DNA of 64,000 nucleotides from Rothia sp. (in: high G+C Gram-positive bacteria) (GTDB lineage: Bacteria; Actinomycetota; Actinomycetes; Actinomycetales; Micrococcaceae): positions 62,001 to 126,000 of the forward strand of contig JAUMWB010000002.1 in the NCBI GenBank assembly GCA_030529845.1, read 5' to 3'. A program made the position numbers and the translations under genes. Shown piece by piece: positions 54,452 to 64,000 of this stretch (its first letter is position 1; the number at the start of each line of letters is the position of its first letter). The notes beneath the pieces were generated by a model that was not told the origin of the DNA, ran no database searches, and saw only the letters and a list, made by a program, of their open reading frames with translations.

Positions 54452-55368
54452 TCTCTCGTTGCGGTGTCCTGGCGGTAGCGGAGCTTCCAGCTGCCGCCAG
54501 TGAGCACCCAGGTACTGGAACGCACCAGGGTTCCCCGCGCTGTGGGAACCTTGGATACCAGTAGGGCTGCGCCCTGCCCCAGGGCTACCGACGACAGGTA
54601 CTCAGGTTCCCCCGTCGTTGCACAGGCCCGCTCTCGGTAGGCCAGGACCGTTGCCCTATCTGTTGCCTGACCACTCGGCACGATCCAGCTCAGCTCAGGG
54701 TCTAGGAGGGCACCCATTAGTTTTTCTGACCCGTAAATTGATGGTTTGAGCATCTGCTCTTCGTGGGCGAGCGCTTCTGCTACAGGGTCTACAGTACTTT
54801 CGGTTACCTGCCCCATGGATTCATGGGATTTCTGCCGATGGGCTGTAGCGACCTCTTCGGTAGTTGTGCCCTTGCCCCTTGGCCTCTCGCCCCGAGCAAG
54901 CCGCAAGCCGGGCCCGGCTTCTATCGGAGTGCCATCGCGGTAGGCCTGGGCAGCCCGGTTAGCCCGTTCATCAGCGGCCTCGTTCAGGGGGTGACCGGTG
55001 TGCCCCTTCACCCATTCAAAGGAGTAGCTCCGCCCCTGAATAGCTCGATCAAGGGCCTGCATGAGGTCAACGTTAAGTACCGGCTTACCGTTGCTTTTCT
55101 TCCAACCCTTTTTCTTCCAACCGGGCATCCACTTGGTGATGGAATTGATGGTGTACTGGCTATCGCAGATGACGTGCAGGTGGTCCTCTGCCCGGTCTGC
55201 TGTTGCTTCAAACAGGTCAAGTACCGCTTTGAGCTCACCCATGTTGTTGGTTCCGTGTTCCCAACCACCGGCTGCCCAGTTATCTTCATTGATGTACCAG
55301 GCCCAGCCAGCGGGCCCGGGGTTACCCAGGGCAGAGCCATCTGCGGCAGCGATGATTTTTTCGGTCAT
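54448..55368 (-). CDS. rnhA: Ribonuclease HI with an added C-terminal domain
   Basis: Cleaves RNA in RNA-DNA hybrids. Residues 1-145 are RNase HI: AAADGSALGNPGPAGWAWY with the first catalytic Asp, NNMGELKAVLDL with Glu, ICDSQYTINS with Asp, and VKGHTGHPLNEAADERANRAA with His and the last Asp. After a charged linker, residues about 200-306 form a second alpha+beta domain (PELSWIVPSGQATDRATVLAY; TRGTLVRSSTWVLTG-like strands) resembling SnoaL/DUF4440-type proteins. The role of that domain is unknown. It is about twice the usual RNase HI length. Confidence 0.9.
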   Translation of the reverse strand: MTEKIIAAADGSALGNPGPAGWAWYINEDNWAAGGWEHGTNNMGELKAVLDLFEATADRAEDHLHVICDSQYTINSITKWMPGWKKKGWKKSNGKPVLNVDLMQALDRAIQGRSYSFEWVKGHTGHPLNEAADERANRAAQAYRDGTPIEAGPGLRLARGERPRGKGTTTEEVATAHRQKSHESMGQVTESTVDPVAEALAHEEQMLKPSIYGSEKLMGALLDPELSWIVPSGQATDRATVLAYRERACATTGEPEYLSSVALGQGAALLVSKVPTARGTLVRSSTWVLTGGSWKLRYRQDTATRD

Positions 55369-55439
55369 AGTCCTCGAACTTTCAGGTTGCAGGCGCCTTT
55401 TATTCTACGCGCCGCCCCACCTGGAGCGTCACCGCTAGA

Positions 55440-56258
55440 ATGGTCATCATGGTTCACCCTTCAGCTACCGCCGAGGCAGCGAGCGCCCAGCTCACTCTTT
55501 TTTGTATGCCTACAGAAACCCTGCGGACGGGCCACGGCGTCAGCTGGCTGGCCTATGTTGGTCTAGCAGAACAGGCACGGGCCGCTGAATATAAAAATCC
55601 GGACGAGGCACTCGCCTTTGCCGCCCAACACACCCTCATGCGGTGTATGGCAGCCAGCCATTTAGGTGTTAAAGCTACTTCAGCTTCCGAGATACCCGTG
55701 GACCGCACCTGCTTCTTATGCACTAGCGGTCAGCCACATGGTAAGCCCCGTATCGAGGGGGTCAACCTCAGTATGGCAAAAGCTCTAGGGCTGGTGGCAG
55801 GGGTAACCGGACCGGCAGGGCTCAGTGTAGGGCTCGATCTCATTACTGTGCGCGGTAGCTACTACGATAGCTTTGACCGTATAGCCCTTGCCGACTACGA
55901 AAAGCGGGTGGTGGCGTCCTTACCTGCTCCTGAAGCAGCGCTAGCTAGGCACCTGCTCTGGAGTGCCAAAGAAGCGGTGCTCAAAGCCACCGGCTACGGC
56001 CTAGCTCTAGAACCCAAGAAGGTCATGCTGGCCCTACCTCCCCTACCCGCTACCTTAGAGCAAGCCCAGGGGCTGACGGCTAGGGCTTCAGTGCACCTGC
56101 CCGGCGAAACCGAGCCCCGCACCTACTGGATTACCTGGCAGGTACACGAGGGCACCTACCTCTTGGCAGTAGCCAGCAATTGCCCGCACACCTTAACCGT
56201 GCATGCGGTTACCACCCCTCTGATGGTGCGCCGAGTGCTAGACCAAGAGGCTAGCTAA
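55440..56258 (+). CDS. 4'-phosphopantetheinyl transferase (Sfp/EntD type)
   Basis: Moves phosphopantetheine from CoA to carrier proteins of siderophore, peptide or polyketide synthases. The 272-residue protein has the magnesium site in VGLDLITV and the second motif HLLWSAKEAVLKATGYGL, with a C-terminal half as in Sfp. The start at 55440 and an in-frame ATG at 55449 are both possible; neither has a strong ribosome site. It converges on an isochorismate synthase gene with a two-base gap, a pair typical of catecholate siderophore loci. Confidence 0.87.
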   Translation: MVIMVHPSATAEAASAQLTLFCMPTETLRTGHGVSWLAYVGLAEQARAAEYKNPDEALAFAAQHTLMRCMAASHLGVKATSASEIPVDRTCFLCTSGQPHGKPRIEGVNLSMAKALGLVAGVTGPAGLSVGLDLITVRGSYYDSFDRIALADYEKRVVASLPAPEAALARHLLWSAKEAVLKATGYGLALEPKKVMLALPPLPATLEQAQGLTARASVHLPGETEPRTYWITWQVHEGTYLLAVASNCPHTLTVHAVTTPLMVRRVLDQEAS

Positions 56259-56260
56259 CG

Positions 56261-57364
56261 CTACAGGGAGTTCAGTTCAAGCCCCAAGGCCCGGGCGAAG
56301 GTCCCCAGCTTGGTGGCGGTCTCGGCATGCTCACCGGCCGGGGTGGAATCCTTCACAATTCCAGCACCCGCGAAAAGGGTAGCCTCTTGTGGGGCAACCT
56401 CGGCACAGCGCAAGACCAGGTACCAGCTCCCCTGCCCACGAGCGTCCATGTAGCCCACCAGGCCACCGAAGAAGCCCCGATCAAAGGGCTCTAGCTCTTC
56501 AATCAGCTCCCGAGCCAGATCTGTAGGTGTACCGCAGATAGCGGGGGTGGGGTGAATGGCACGGGCAGCCTGGAGTGAAGAGACACCGGGCAGCAGTTGA
56601 CCGGTGACCGGCGTACTGAGATGCCAGAGCTGGGGGGTTGATATCAAAGAGGGAACCGCGGGCACATCCATCTGCACGGTAAGGGCCTCTAGCCGCTGGC
56701 GGATATCGTTAACCACCGTTGCGTGCTCAGCTCTGTCTTTAGCAGACCGCATGAGAGCCTCACCGATTTGGGCATCGTCGGCACTCCCCGGGGCAGCAGT
56801 TCGGGCAGCGGAGCCAGCCAGGGGGACAGTTCGAAACGAGCTTCCCTCAGTCTGAAACACAAGCTCGGGCGAGGCACCCATGAGGTAGTTTCCGTTGGGT
56901 AGTTGGGCGCTAAAAACGGTAGCCCGCTGCTGCTGAGCACGCAGGGTATCAAAGAGACGGGGCAGGTTCAGTTCTTGCTCATACCGCACCCGTAGCAGGC
57001 GGGCCAAGACGACCTTATCGAGCTGACCCCGGTTCATGAGTTCAACAGCTCGAGCCACAGAGGACCGGTAGCCCTCGTTATCTTCCCCATCTACTCGGCT
57101 TGGAGCAGGCTGTTCCATCGTGTCATCAGCGGGCAAAGGAATATCTTCTCGCACCCACCTCTCGGGCACAGCAAGCTGAGCCGGAGCGTCCGGGTCAAAA
57201 GGTATCAGCCCCACTACCGCTGAGCCCCGACGCTGGGCCAGGCTCAGGGCGTCTGCCTCGTCCACCGGAGTCAGGGCACCTTCGGCCCGTACTACGGTAG
57301 TGCCTTCAGCCAGCATAAAAGGCGAAGGCAGGGCAGAGAGCTGAGGCATTTTACTTTCTTTCAC
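56261..57364 (-). CDS. Isochorismate synthase
   Basis: Converts chorismate to isochorismate for 2,3-dihydroxybenzoate (siderophore) or menaquinone. The 367-residue protein has the chorismate-binding fold: LDKVVLARLLRV, LMGASPELVF, the TVPLAGSAARTA loop, STPVTGQLL and the closing HPTPAICGTPTDLARELI with FFGGLVGYMDARGQGSW. It has the length of EntC/DhbC-type enzymes; MenF-type proteins are usually longer. The adjacent phosphopantetheinyl transferase favours the siderophore role. Rothia mucilaginosa is known to make enterobactin. Other siderophore genes are not in the window. Confidence 0.9.
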   Translation of the reverse strand: MKESKMPQLSALPSPFMLAEGTTVVRAEGALTPVDEADALSLAQRRGSAVVGLIPFDPDAPAQLAVPERWVREDIPLPADDTMEQPAPSRVDGEDNEGYRSSVARAVELMNRGQLDKVVLARLLRVRYEQELNLPRLFDTLRAQQQRATVFSAQLPNGNYLMGASPELVFQTEGSSFRTVPLAGSAARTAAPGSADDAQIGEALMRSAKDRAEHATVVNDIRQRLEALTVQMDVPAVPSLISTPQLWHLSTPVTGQLLPGVSSLQAARAIHPTPAICGTPTDLARELIEELEPFDRGFFGGLVGYMDARGQGSWYLVLRCAEVAPQEATLFAGAGIVKDSTPAGEHAETATKLGTFARALGLELNSL

Positions 57365-57440
57365 ACTTATTCGGGGAGCGGAGTTGGGCTTCTTTCACCC
57401 TAGTACACAGGCCTGATGAGAGCCTAAAAATGGTGGCGCA

Positions 57441-58577
57441 CTAGCGGCTGCGTTTAAGCAGCATAATCGTCTCGTAGTGGCTACTGTGCGGGAACATGTC
57501 CATTACTTGCCCCTGCATGGGCTCCATCGACGGCATGCTTTTGAGGTCTTTAACGAGAGAGCGCAGGTTGCAACTCGAGTAGATGACCTGGTCGATGCCG
57601 CTACTCTCAATCCAGCGAGAAAGCTGCTCCCCCAGCCCTCGGCGGGGCGGGTTCACAATCAGCATCTCGGGCACTTGGCCGCTACTGGTGGCGTAATCGG
57701 GGGCATCCTGGGCAATGAAATGTAGACCCGCAAGTCCCCGTTCAGTGACGGTGCGCTGGGCAGAGGCAATAGCTTCGCTACTAATTTCAATACCGGTCAC
57801 GGTAGCCTCCGGCGGCATCACCGCTGCAGCGTGCAGGGCAAAGCCCCCTACCCCGCAGTAGAGGTCCCAGAGACTGGCCGGTGCAGCTTCGCTGACCCAT
57901 GCCTGAGCCTGACGGTATAGGGCAGCTGCGATTGAGGTGTTGGTCTGGAAGAAGCTTTGGGGGCGCAGGTGCAGGGTCATATCGTTGACCTGCATGGGCA
58001 GGGTAGTGCGGTCGGTCAGAATAATCTCGTCGTCGCCCTCAACCAGGGCAACGTGTTCGCGCAGCAGGTTGACGCTCACTACCGCGAGCTGAGGTAGCTG
58101 GTTGTGAAGCCAGGGCAGTTCTCGTTTGAGCGCAACGACGAGTTTTTTGGAACGTAGAACAAAGCGAACCATCAGTTCGCCGCTGTCGGAAGCGGTCACC
58201 AGAATGTTTTTGAGTTCCCCCCTGCGCTGGGGAACGCTGTAGGGGGTAAGGTCAGCCCGGCGAATGAGGTCAGCAAGGACGGGTATGGCTCGGCTAATTG
58301 CGGGCAAGTAGAGCTGGCAGTCGGTGAGGTCAATGCCCTGCCCCTGCCTGTCAAGAATACCGAGGGTGGGCTGCTGGGAGGTTCCGCCGACGACCAGCTT
58401 AGCCTTATTGCGGAAGGCCCGGTCTGAGCTGGCTACGGGTGGAAGCCAGCTCAGGGTCTGCCAGGGTTCAAGTAGGGCTTGGGCATCATGTTGCTTGCCC
58501 GCTAGCTGGTCAGCGTAGGGGGTTTCAAGCAGGGAACATGAGCGGCAGAGGCCGGCATCGAAGTAGTGGCAACGCAT
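57441..58577 (-). CDS. rlmC: 23S rRNA (uracil-C5)-methyltransferase RlmC-like
   Basis: Iron-sulfur, SAM-dependent RNA methyltransferase of the TrmA/RumA/RumB family. The 378-residue protein opens with the cluster cysteines RCHYFDAGLCRSC and a fourth in LTDCQLYLP. The SAM domain has LWDLYCGVGGFALHAA, and the catalytic part has VNPPRRGLG and the nucleophile Cys in YSSCNLRSLVKDL. The absence of a TRAM domain and the short N-terminus match RlmC (RumB) rather than RlmD. Target position in rRNA is inferred from family, not visible. Confidence 0.9.
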   Translation of the reverse strand: MRCHYFDAGLCRSCSLLETPYADQLAGKQHDAQALLEPWQTLSWLPPVASSDRAFRNKAKLVVGGTSQQPTLGILDRQGQGIDLTDCQLYLPAISRAIPVLADLIRRADLTPYSVPQRRGELKNILVTASDSGELMVRFVLRSKKLVVALKRELPWLHNQLPQLAVVSVNLLREHVALVEGDDEIILTDRTTLPMQVNDMTLHLRPQSFFQTNTSIAAALYRQAQAWVSEAAPASLWDLYCGVGGFALHAAAVMPPEATVTGIEISSEAIASAQRTVTERGLAGLHFIAQDAPDYATSSGQVPEMLIVNPPRRGLGEQLSRWIESSGIDQVIYSSCNLRSLVKDLKSMPSMEPMQGQVMDMFPHSSHYETIMLLKRSR

Positions 58578-58637
58578 AGCTTCACTATTTTACAGCCCCT
58601 GCCACCGGTCGTATAGGCGGAGCTTTCGGCATAGAGA

Positions 58638-58667
58638 AACCGGCGCCTCGTTGCCGAGACGCCGGTT
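58638..58667. terminator. Terminator after the 50-residue membrane protein gene
   Basis: 13-bp stem with one mismatch (58638-58650 with 58655-58667), 28 bases past the stop codon on the leftward strand. Confidence 0.8.
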
Positions 58668-58694
58668 CCAGGAAAACACAATCACTATTAACTC

Positions 58695-58847
58695 TTAGCC
58701 ACCTGCACCAAATGCAAGATCGCGATGGAGAGCCTCAGCGCTCTTCTTCTCGAGCTTGGTCCAGCCGTCTGATGCGTAGGCAACAAGTAACATGGCCAGG
58801 AGTCCTACGATGATTGCGTAGAGAACAAGATTGACAATGGTAACCAT
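58695..58847 (-). CDS. Small single-helix membrane protein (50 residues)
   Basis: Starts MVTIVNLVLYAIIVGLLAML, one membrane helix, then SDGWTKLEKKSAEALHRDLA as a charged amphipathic tail ending FGAGG. On the coding strand AAAGG and GAGG lie 10 and 3 bases before the ATG, and a terminator follows, so it looks like a genuine stand-alone gene. No family recognised. Topology suggests the tail lies in the cytosol, where it could bind a partner protein (inference). Confidence 0.6.
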   Translation of the reverse strand: MVTIVNLVLYAIIVGLLAMLLVAYASDGWTKLEKKSAEALHRDLAFGAGG

Positions 58848-59040
58848 ATGCCTCACACCTTTCAGTTTCGCCTTTGATACTGATGAGTAAAAGTAAGAGA
58901 AGACCTCTTTAGTGATTTAAAGAATACCCACAGATGGGTGTGAAGTGCAATACTATTATCTAATTTTTTTAGTCATATTTTTGTGAGTTTTGTTGACCTG
59001 GGCATTTATAGGGTGAACCCGCCAAACAGCTCAGCTCCGG

Positions 59041-59358
59041 CTAGGCGTCCTGGCCAAACTGCCTCTGCTTCTGCTCCACGAAGCCCTGCACGCATTCTTC
59101 GAAAGAAAGTCCCGTACGTTCAGCGAGAACAGCCAACCACCAGGTGCATTCACCAATTTTGGAGGCCAGCTCATCAGCAGCCTCACTCGGCCAGCGTCCC
59201 TGCTGGGCCATCGCATAACGCCCCACCAACCCGGCGTCCGTCAGGAAGGCCAGGGCGTCCTCTTCAACTGACCAGCGGGTACCATGGTGGATCTCTTCAA
59301 GCTTGTGGTACTTGGCGCGGATATCGAGTGACTATTCGATCAGGTCCTGCAGATTCAC
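59041..59358 (-). pseudogene. MazG-like nucleotide pyrophosphohydrolase, nonsense mutation
   Basis: The frame from GTG 59358 reads VNLQDLIE, then TAG (59332-59334), then DIRAKYHKLEEIHHGTRWSV and continues to QRQFGQDA. The KYHKLEE and DELASKIGECTWWLAVLAER segments match MazG-like all-alpha pyrophosphatases, which hydrolyse non-canonical NTPs. The TAG at codon 9 probably replaced a Gln or Glu codon. Restart at an internal codon would lose the first helix. It is therefore called a pseudogene, though a late start cannot be ruled out. Confidence 0.6.
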
Positions 59359-59433
59359 GGTGTCGTAAGCCTTGCTTTCTCGGTAGGCCCCGGACGGGGT
59401 TCCCTTTATTCTGTCATAGCAGAATAGAGCAAA

Positions 59434-59475
59434 AGCTCCGCTGCTCCTTGCCAGGGCAAGAAGCAGCGGAGCTTA
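59434..59475. terminator. Terminator after groEL
   Basis: Nested stem: 13 bp (59434-59446 with 59463-59475) continuing inside into 6 bp (59448-59453 with 59456-59461). It lies about 50 bases past the groEL stop on the leftward strand. Confidence 0.88.
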
Positions 59476-59523
59476 CAGCGCATGAGAAACCGGCAATAAA
59501 CCGGCTTCGTTAGGCGGGCGTGA

Positions 59524-61251
<1,728 letters not shown>

Positions 61252-61316
61252 TCACCAGAGCATCGCTTCAGGTGTTTTACTCACGAGGTGGTCGGCGACT
61301 GAATCTAGCACATGAT

Positions 61317-61343
61317 TTAGCAGTCGAGCCCTCTGAGTGCTAA
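61317..61343 (-). promoter_or_regulatory. CIRCE operator upstream of groEL
   Basis: TTAGCAGTC-N9-GAGTGCTAA, one mismatch from the consensus TTAGCACTC-N9-GAGTGCTAA. HrcA is the expected repressor; it is not encoded in this window. Confidence 0.92.
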
Positions 61344-61475
61344 TACCAATCTTGGCACTTGAGCCTTGGGGGCGCAAACCTATTGCTCTTTCAGCTCCCC
61401 CTTAATCGCCCACAGCGCACAAGCCCTACCTGGCAGGCGGCGGGGCGGGCGTCCTCTGGCCGTGAGCGACCTGCC

Positions 61476-62228
61476 CTAGCCTAGCTGGTAGGTGCCGGTT
61501 GCCGGGTTATAGATGTAGCTGCCGGCTGGGTCCAGGTAGAAGGTGCCAGTGGAAGGGTCGTAGCTGTAGCGCTCAACGTCGGCAGGTGTAGCAGAGCTAG
61601 TAGCCCCTGTTGTGCCCTCTACCTCAGTGCTATCACTGGCGGCCTCTTCGTCCGAGGCTGAGGGCGATGACGCAGCCCCGGGAAGGCTGGCAGGGTCAAA
61701 GTCAGCTCCGAGCACCACATAGATAAGGCCGGTTTCTGCCTCATAGTCCTGGGCGATGGTAGGCAACCCCAGAGTATCGGCTATCTCGTTGGCTTCTGAG
61801 GACGCCCCGGTAGCGAAGTAGACCATAGATTCAGCAGCATAGGCCCCCGCCCAGTTAGCGGTAGCGCTTACGGTATAGCCGGCTTCTTTCAGGGCAGCGC
61901 TTGCCTGGGCGGCTGCACCTGACGGGGCGCTGGAGTTATAGACCTCAACCGTCACGCTAGAGGGGTTGGTGATGGGGGTAGGCTCAGCAGTGGAGCTTGC
62001 CGAAGCGGTGGCCGTAGCGCTGCTTGCATCAGCAGCTTCAGGGGCATCGGTACGCGGAGAAATCACGTACATAGTGCCACCCACAATCAGGGCCAGGATG
62101 CCGCTGATAATAATGGCCAATAGACCGGCGCGGGAGGTCGCAGTATCGACTACGGCACCGCGATAGGCGCCGCGGCGGGCCTTGTTCTCGTCGATATCGT
62201 CGAACTCATCGCGGGGGTAGCTGTTCAC
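61476..62228 (-). CDS. LytR C-terminal domain protein
   Basis: About 250 residues. After a charged N-terminus (SYPRDEFDDIDENKARRGAY) there is one membrane helix (LLAIIISGILALIVGGTMYV), an extracellular Ala/Ser/Thr linker, and a LytR_C domain from about residue 95 (VTVEVYNSSAPSGAAAQASA). A low-complexity tail with two tandem YDPSTGTFYLD / YNPATGTYQLG units follows. Role in wall-polymer attachment is suggested by family only. GTG at 62228 has GAGGA 5 bases upstream; an ATG at 62240 is an alternative. It is next to DUF3263, a common actinobacterial pairing near groEL. Confidence 0.82.
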   Translation of the reverse strand: MNSYPRDEFDDIDENKARRGAYRGAVVDTATSRAGLLAIIISGILALIVGGTMYVISPRTDAPEAADASSATATASASSTAEPTPITNPSSVTVEVYNSSAPSGAAAQASAALKEAGYTVSATANWAGAYAAESMVYFATGASSEANEIADTLGLPTIAQDYEAETGLIYVVLGADFDPASLPGAASSPSASDEEAASDSTEVEGTTGATSSATPADVERYSYDPSTGTFYLDPAGSYIYNPATGTYQLG

Positions 62229-62370
62229 AGACGTCCTCATTATCGTGCGCGGTGGCGGGCTTTTAGTTACTAGGGTACACGCTAGGTAGTGGTGAAGCGG
62301 GCTCACGCTCGCTGCCGCCCCTCTCGCCGGTTCGCTAGCTGGCTCGCAAGCTCGCCAGCTAGATTGCGGA

Positions 62371-62613
62371 CTAGGTTAGGGCGTCGCGTTTGAGCCGCAG
62401 GCGCCGGGTAAGGGCAGGCTCGGCGGCGATAGCCTTGGGGTTATCAATCAGCGCGTTGAGTTGCTGGTAGTAGGCCACCGGGGTGAGCCCAAGGGTGCTG
62501 CTGATAGCTTGTTCCTTACTGCCCTGGTATTTGAACCGTTTCTTTTCAAGGGCAAGGATGCTGAGCTCCAGCTCTGTGAGGCCCTGTGGAGGCTGGGGGA
62601 TTTGACTGCTCAT
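62371..62613 (-). CDS. DUF3263 family protein
   Basis: An 80-residue actinobacterial protein. [20 protein letters not shown] and [20 protein letters not shown] are the DUF3263 pattern, a helix-turn-helix-like all-alpha domain; it ends in a basic segment. Probably a small DNA-binding or regulatory protein; function not established. It is divergent from ung, with start codons 62 bases apart. Confidence 0.88.
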   Translation of the reverse strand: MSSQIPQPPQGLTELELSILALEKKRFKYQGSKEQAISSTLGLTPVAYYQQLNALIDNPKAIAAEPALTRRLRLKRDALT

Positions 62614-62675
62614 ATGACCTCTTTCGGTGGTCTAGTCTTAGTAGGGAGAATACCGCACCAGTTTCAAGGAGTACC

Positions 62676-63356
62676 GTGCCTGCCCGCCCCCTGCATGAGA
62701 TTATGGCCCCTGACTGGGCCCAAGCCCTCGCCCCGGTGGAACCTCAGATTCGCGCTATGGGAAATTTCCTGCGAGCAGAACATGAGGCTGGACGGGCAAC
62801 ACTCCCCCCGGGTGCTGATATTTTCAGGGCTTTCACCTACCCTATGAGCGAGGTGAAAGTCCTGGTCATTGGCCAGGACCCCTACCCCACTCCCGGGCAT
62901 GCCATGGGCTTGAGCTTCTCGGTGCGCCCCGATGTGCGTCCGCTTCCTCGCTCCCTCCAAAATATCTACAAGGAGCTCCAGGCTGATACCGGCCTTGTAC
63001 CACCTGCCCACGGAGACCTCACTGCCTGGAGCGCCCAGGGGGTCATGCTCATGAACCGGGTGCTCTCGGTCGGCGCGGGCCAAGCTGGCTCCCACCGTAA
63101 CCTGGGGTGGGAGCAGGTCACGACTGCCGCTATCGAAGCGCTGGCGCAGAGGGGCAAGCCCCTGGTGGGGCTACTCTGGGGTGCGGACGCCCGCAAGTGC
63201 AGGCCCCTGCTTGGCGGCTATCCCTGTGTTGAGTCCCCTCACCCGTCACCCCTGTCAGCATCACGAGGCTTCTTTGGTTCCCGTCCCTTTAGCCAAGTAA
63301 ATGGGCTTCTGGTAGAGCAAGGGGCGCAACCTGTGGACTGGGCATTACCCCAATAA
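62676..63356 (+). CDS. ung: Uracil-DNA glycosylase (family 1)
   Basis: Removes uracil from DNA in base-excision repair. About 226 residues with [20 protein letters not shown] (water-activating Asp and Tyr), the [10 protein letters not shown] strand and the minor-groove loop [20 protein letters not shown] (catalytic His). GTG at 62676 is chosen because AAGGAG lies 4 bases before it and the product starts just before the family core. The longer in-frame extension overlaps the DUF3263 gene and is not family-like. Confidence 0.96.
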   Translation: MPARPLHEIMAPDWAQALAPVEPQIRAMGNFLRAEHEAGRATLPPGADIFRAFTYPMSEVKVLVIGQDPYPTPGHAMGLSFSVRPDVRPLPRSLQNIYKELQADTGLVPPAHGDLTAWSAQGVMLMNRVLSVGAGQAGSHRNLGWEQVTTAAIEALAQRGKPLVGLLWGADARKCRPLLGGYPCVESPHPSPLSASRGFFGSRPFSQVNGLLVEQGAQPVDWALPQ

Positions 63357-63391
63357 ATATATAGCTAAAAGAGCATATAGCTTTGTGAGAC

Positions 63392-64000
63392 CTACTGATG
63401 GGAGTTCCTCAACCGCAATCGCCGAGTTATCTCATCCCACACATAGGTACCGCACACAATGCCCGTGGCCATCAGCAGAACCGTCACTCCAGCTAGGGTA
63501 AGCCCTTGAACCCCGGCAAAAACGTCCTCCCCTCCCAGCACCAGGTAGGAGGACCGAAAAATGGTAAGACCCGGCAACATAAACATCATGCCCGGAACAT
63601 AGTATATGGAAGCCGGACTATGCAAGAGATAGCCTAAGAGAGCCGCACTAAGCCCCACCAGGGTTGCCCCGGCCAGTACCTGCAAGCGTCCGCCAGCTTC
63701 ACCCATCACCGCCCCTACCCCATAGTAGGCAGCCTGCCCAAGCAAGGACACCAGCAGGGTCAAACAGATGGTCTGGGCAGAGCCTTGCCAGGCAGCTGCC
63801 GACATAGCGCTGCCCACGGCCATACCGGCTATAGAAACCCACAGGGGTGGCGGGCTAAAAACCGACCCTTGCACATCTAGGCTCGTAGCATCGAAATAGT
63901 TCATCACCGTCAGGGCCACCGCAATCCCCGCGATAATCCCGGTGAAGTTAGCTCCTGTAATCACAAACTTACCGGCCGCCGTGAGCGGGAAGCCGTGCAG
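63392..64000 (-). CDS. ThrE-like threonine/serine exporter (5' truncated by window)
   Basis: The C-terminal half of a ThrE-family exporter with five or six hydrophobic segments. AGATLVGLSAALLGYLLH and the PASIYYVPGMMFMLPGLTIF segment match the ThrE_2 / DUF3815 half. The frame remains open to base 64000 (residues LHGFPLTAAGKF precede the first in-frame start), so the true start lies beyond the window. The basic tail RRLRLRNSHQ is the C-terminus. Converges on ung without an obvious hairpin. Confidence 0.82.
   Translation of the reverse strand: MHGFPLTAAGKFVITGANFTGIIAGIAVALTVMNYFDATSLDVQGSVFSPPPLWVSIAGMAVGSAMSAAAWQGSAQTICLTLLVSLLGQAAYYGVGAVMGEAGGRLQVLAGATLVGLSAALLGYLLHSPASIYYVPGMMFMLPGLTIFRSSYLVLGGEDVFAGVQGLTLAGVTVLLMATGIVCGTYVWDEITRRLRLRNSHQ

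Overview
The window looks like a chromosomal segment of a high-GC Gram-positive bacterium in the Micrococcaceae, most likely Rothia or a close relative. The support is actinobacterial marker families (DUF3073, DUF3027, DUF3263, a LytR C-terminal protein, a DtxR-type regulator, HAIR and CIRCE heat-shock sites, a WXG100 protein, an LAxTG-type surface anchor) and frequent GTG/TTG starts. Most housekeeping genes are visibly G+C-rich. A stretch around 4-15 kb, most clearly 8.2-10.8 kb, is distinctly A+T-rich and reads as acquired DNA.

Layout. 0-2.4 kb: end of purF, then purM. 2.4-21.5 kb: a permease and then a surface-polysaccharide locus. It has wecB and wecC (UDP-ManNAc and UDP-ManNAcA synthesis), four glycosyltransferases (two of them two-domain), a heparinase-like protein, a hexapeptide acyltransferase, an asparagine-synthetase-like protein without its glutaminase cysteine, and an ABC-2 exporter pair. 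Together they could make, modify and export an N-acetylmannosaminuronic-acid polymer of capsule or teichuronic-acid type. 21.6-22.3 kb: a head-to-head pair of gene remnants joined at one point, which looks like a deletion scar. 22.6-31.2 kb: DUF3073, a sirtuin, clpB with two HspR sites, small metabolic genes, then a metal-homeostasis island of dps and a ferritin-like/VIT transporter. The intergenic DNA of that island holds a Fur-like palindrome, a DtxR-type box and a complete yybP-ykoY manganese riboswitch candidate.

31.4-37 kb: a sortase-anchored surface protein behind a Zur-like box, then a run of decayed exported-protein genes with frameshift, nonsense and small-duplication lesions. 37.2-43.8 kb: sucCD, a gene of unknown function, pcrA and a membrane protein. 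43.8-45.2 kb: a frameshifted AbiEi/DUF559-type gene bracketed by two copies of one palindromic element, next to tRNA-Arg(CCU) and a duplicated terminator. 45.2-53.8 kb: an NlpC/P60 hydrolase behind a c-di-AMP riboswitch, a DtxR-family regulator, serC, an MFS exporter, DUF3027 and a PhoP-like two-component system. 54-64 kb: a lone WXG100 gene, an RNase HI with an extra domain, a phosphopantetheinyl transferase facing an isochorismate synthase (catecholate siderophore type), rlmC, a 50-residue membrane protein, a broken MazG-like gene, groEL with CIRCE, a LytR-C protein, DUF3263, ung and a ThrE-like exporter cut by the window end.

The most notable observations are the manganese riboswitch with a four-helix switching cascade that ends on the ribosome-binding site of an unusual target gene, the palindrome-bracketed AbiEi-like gene, and the separation of purM from DUF3073 by the polysaccharide locus and the deletion scar. 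All function calls come from reading motifs; no database search was run.
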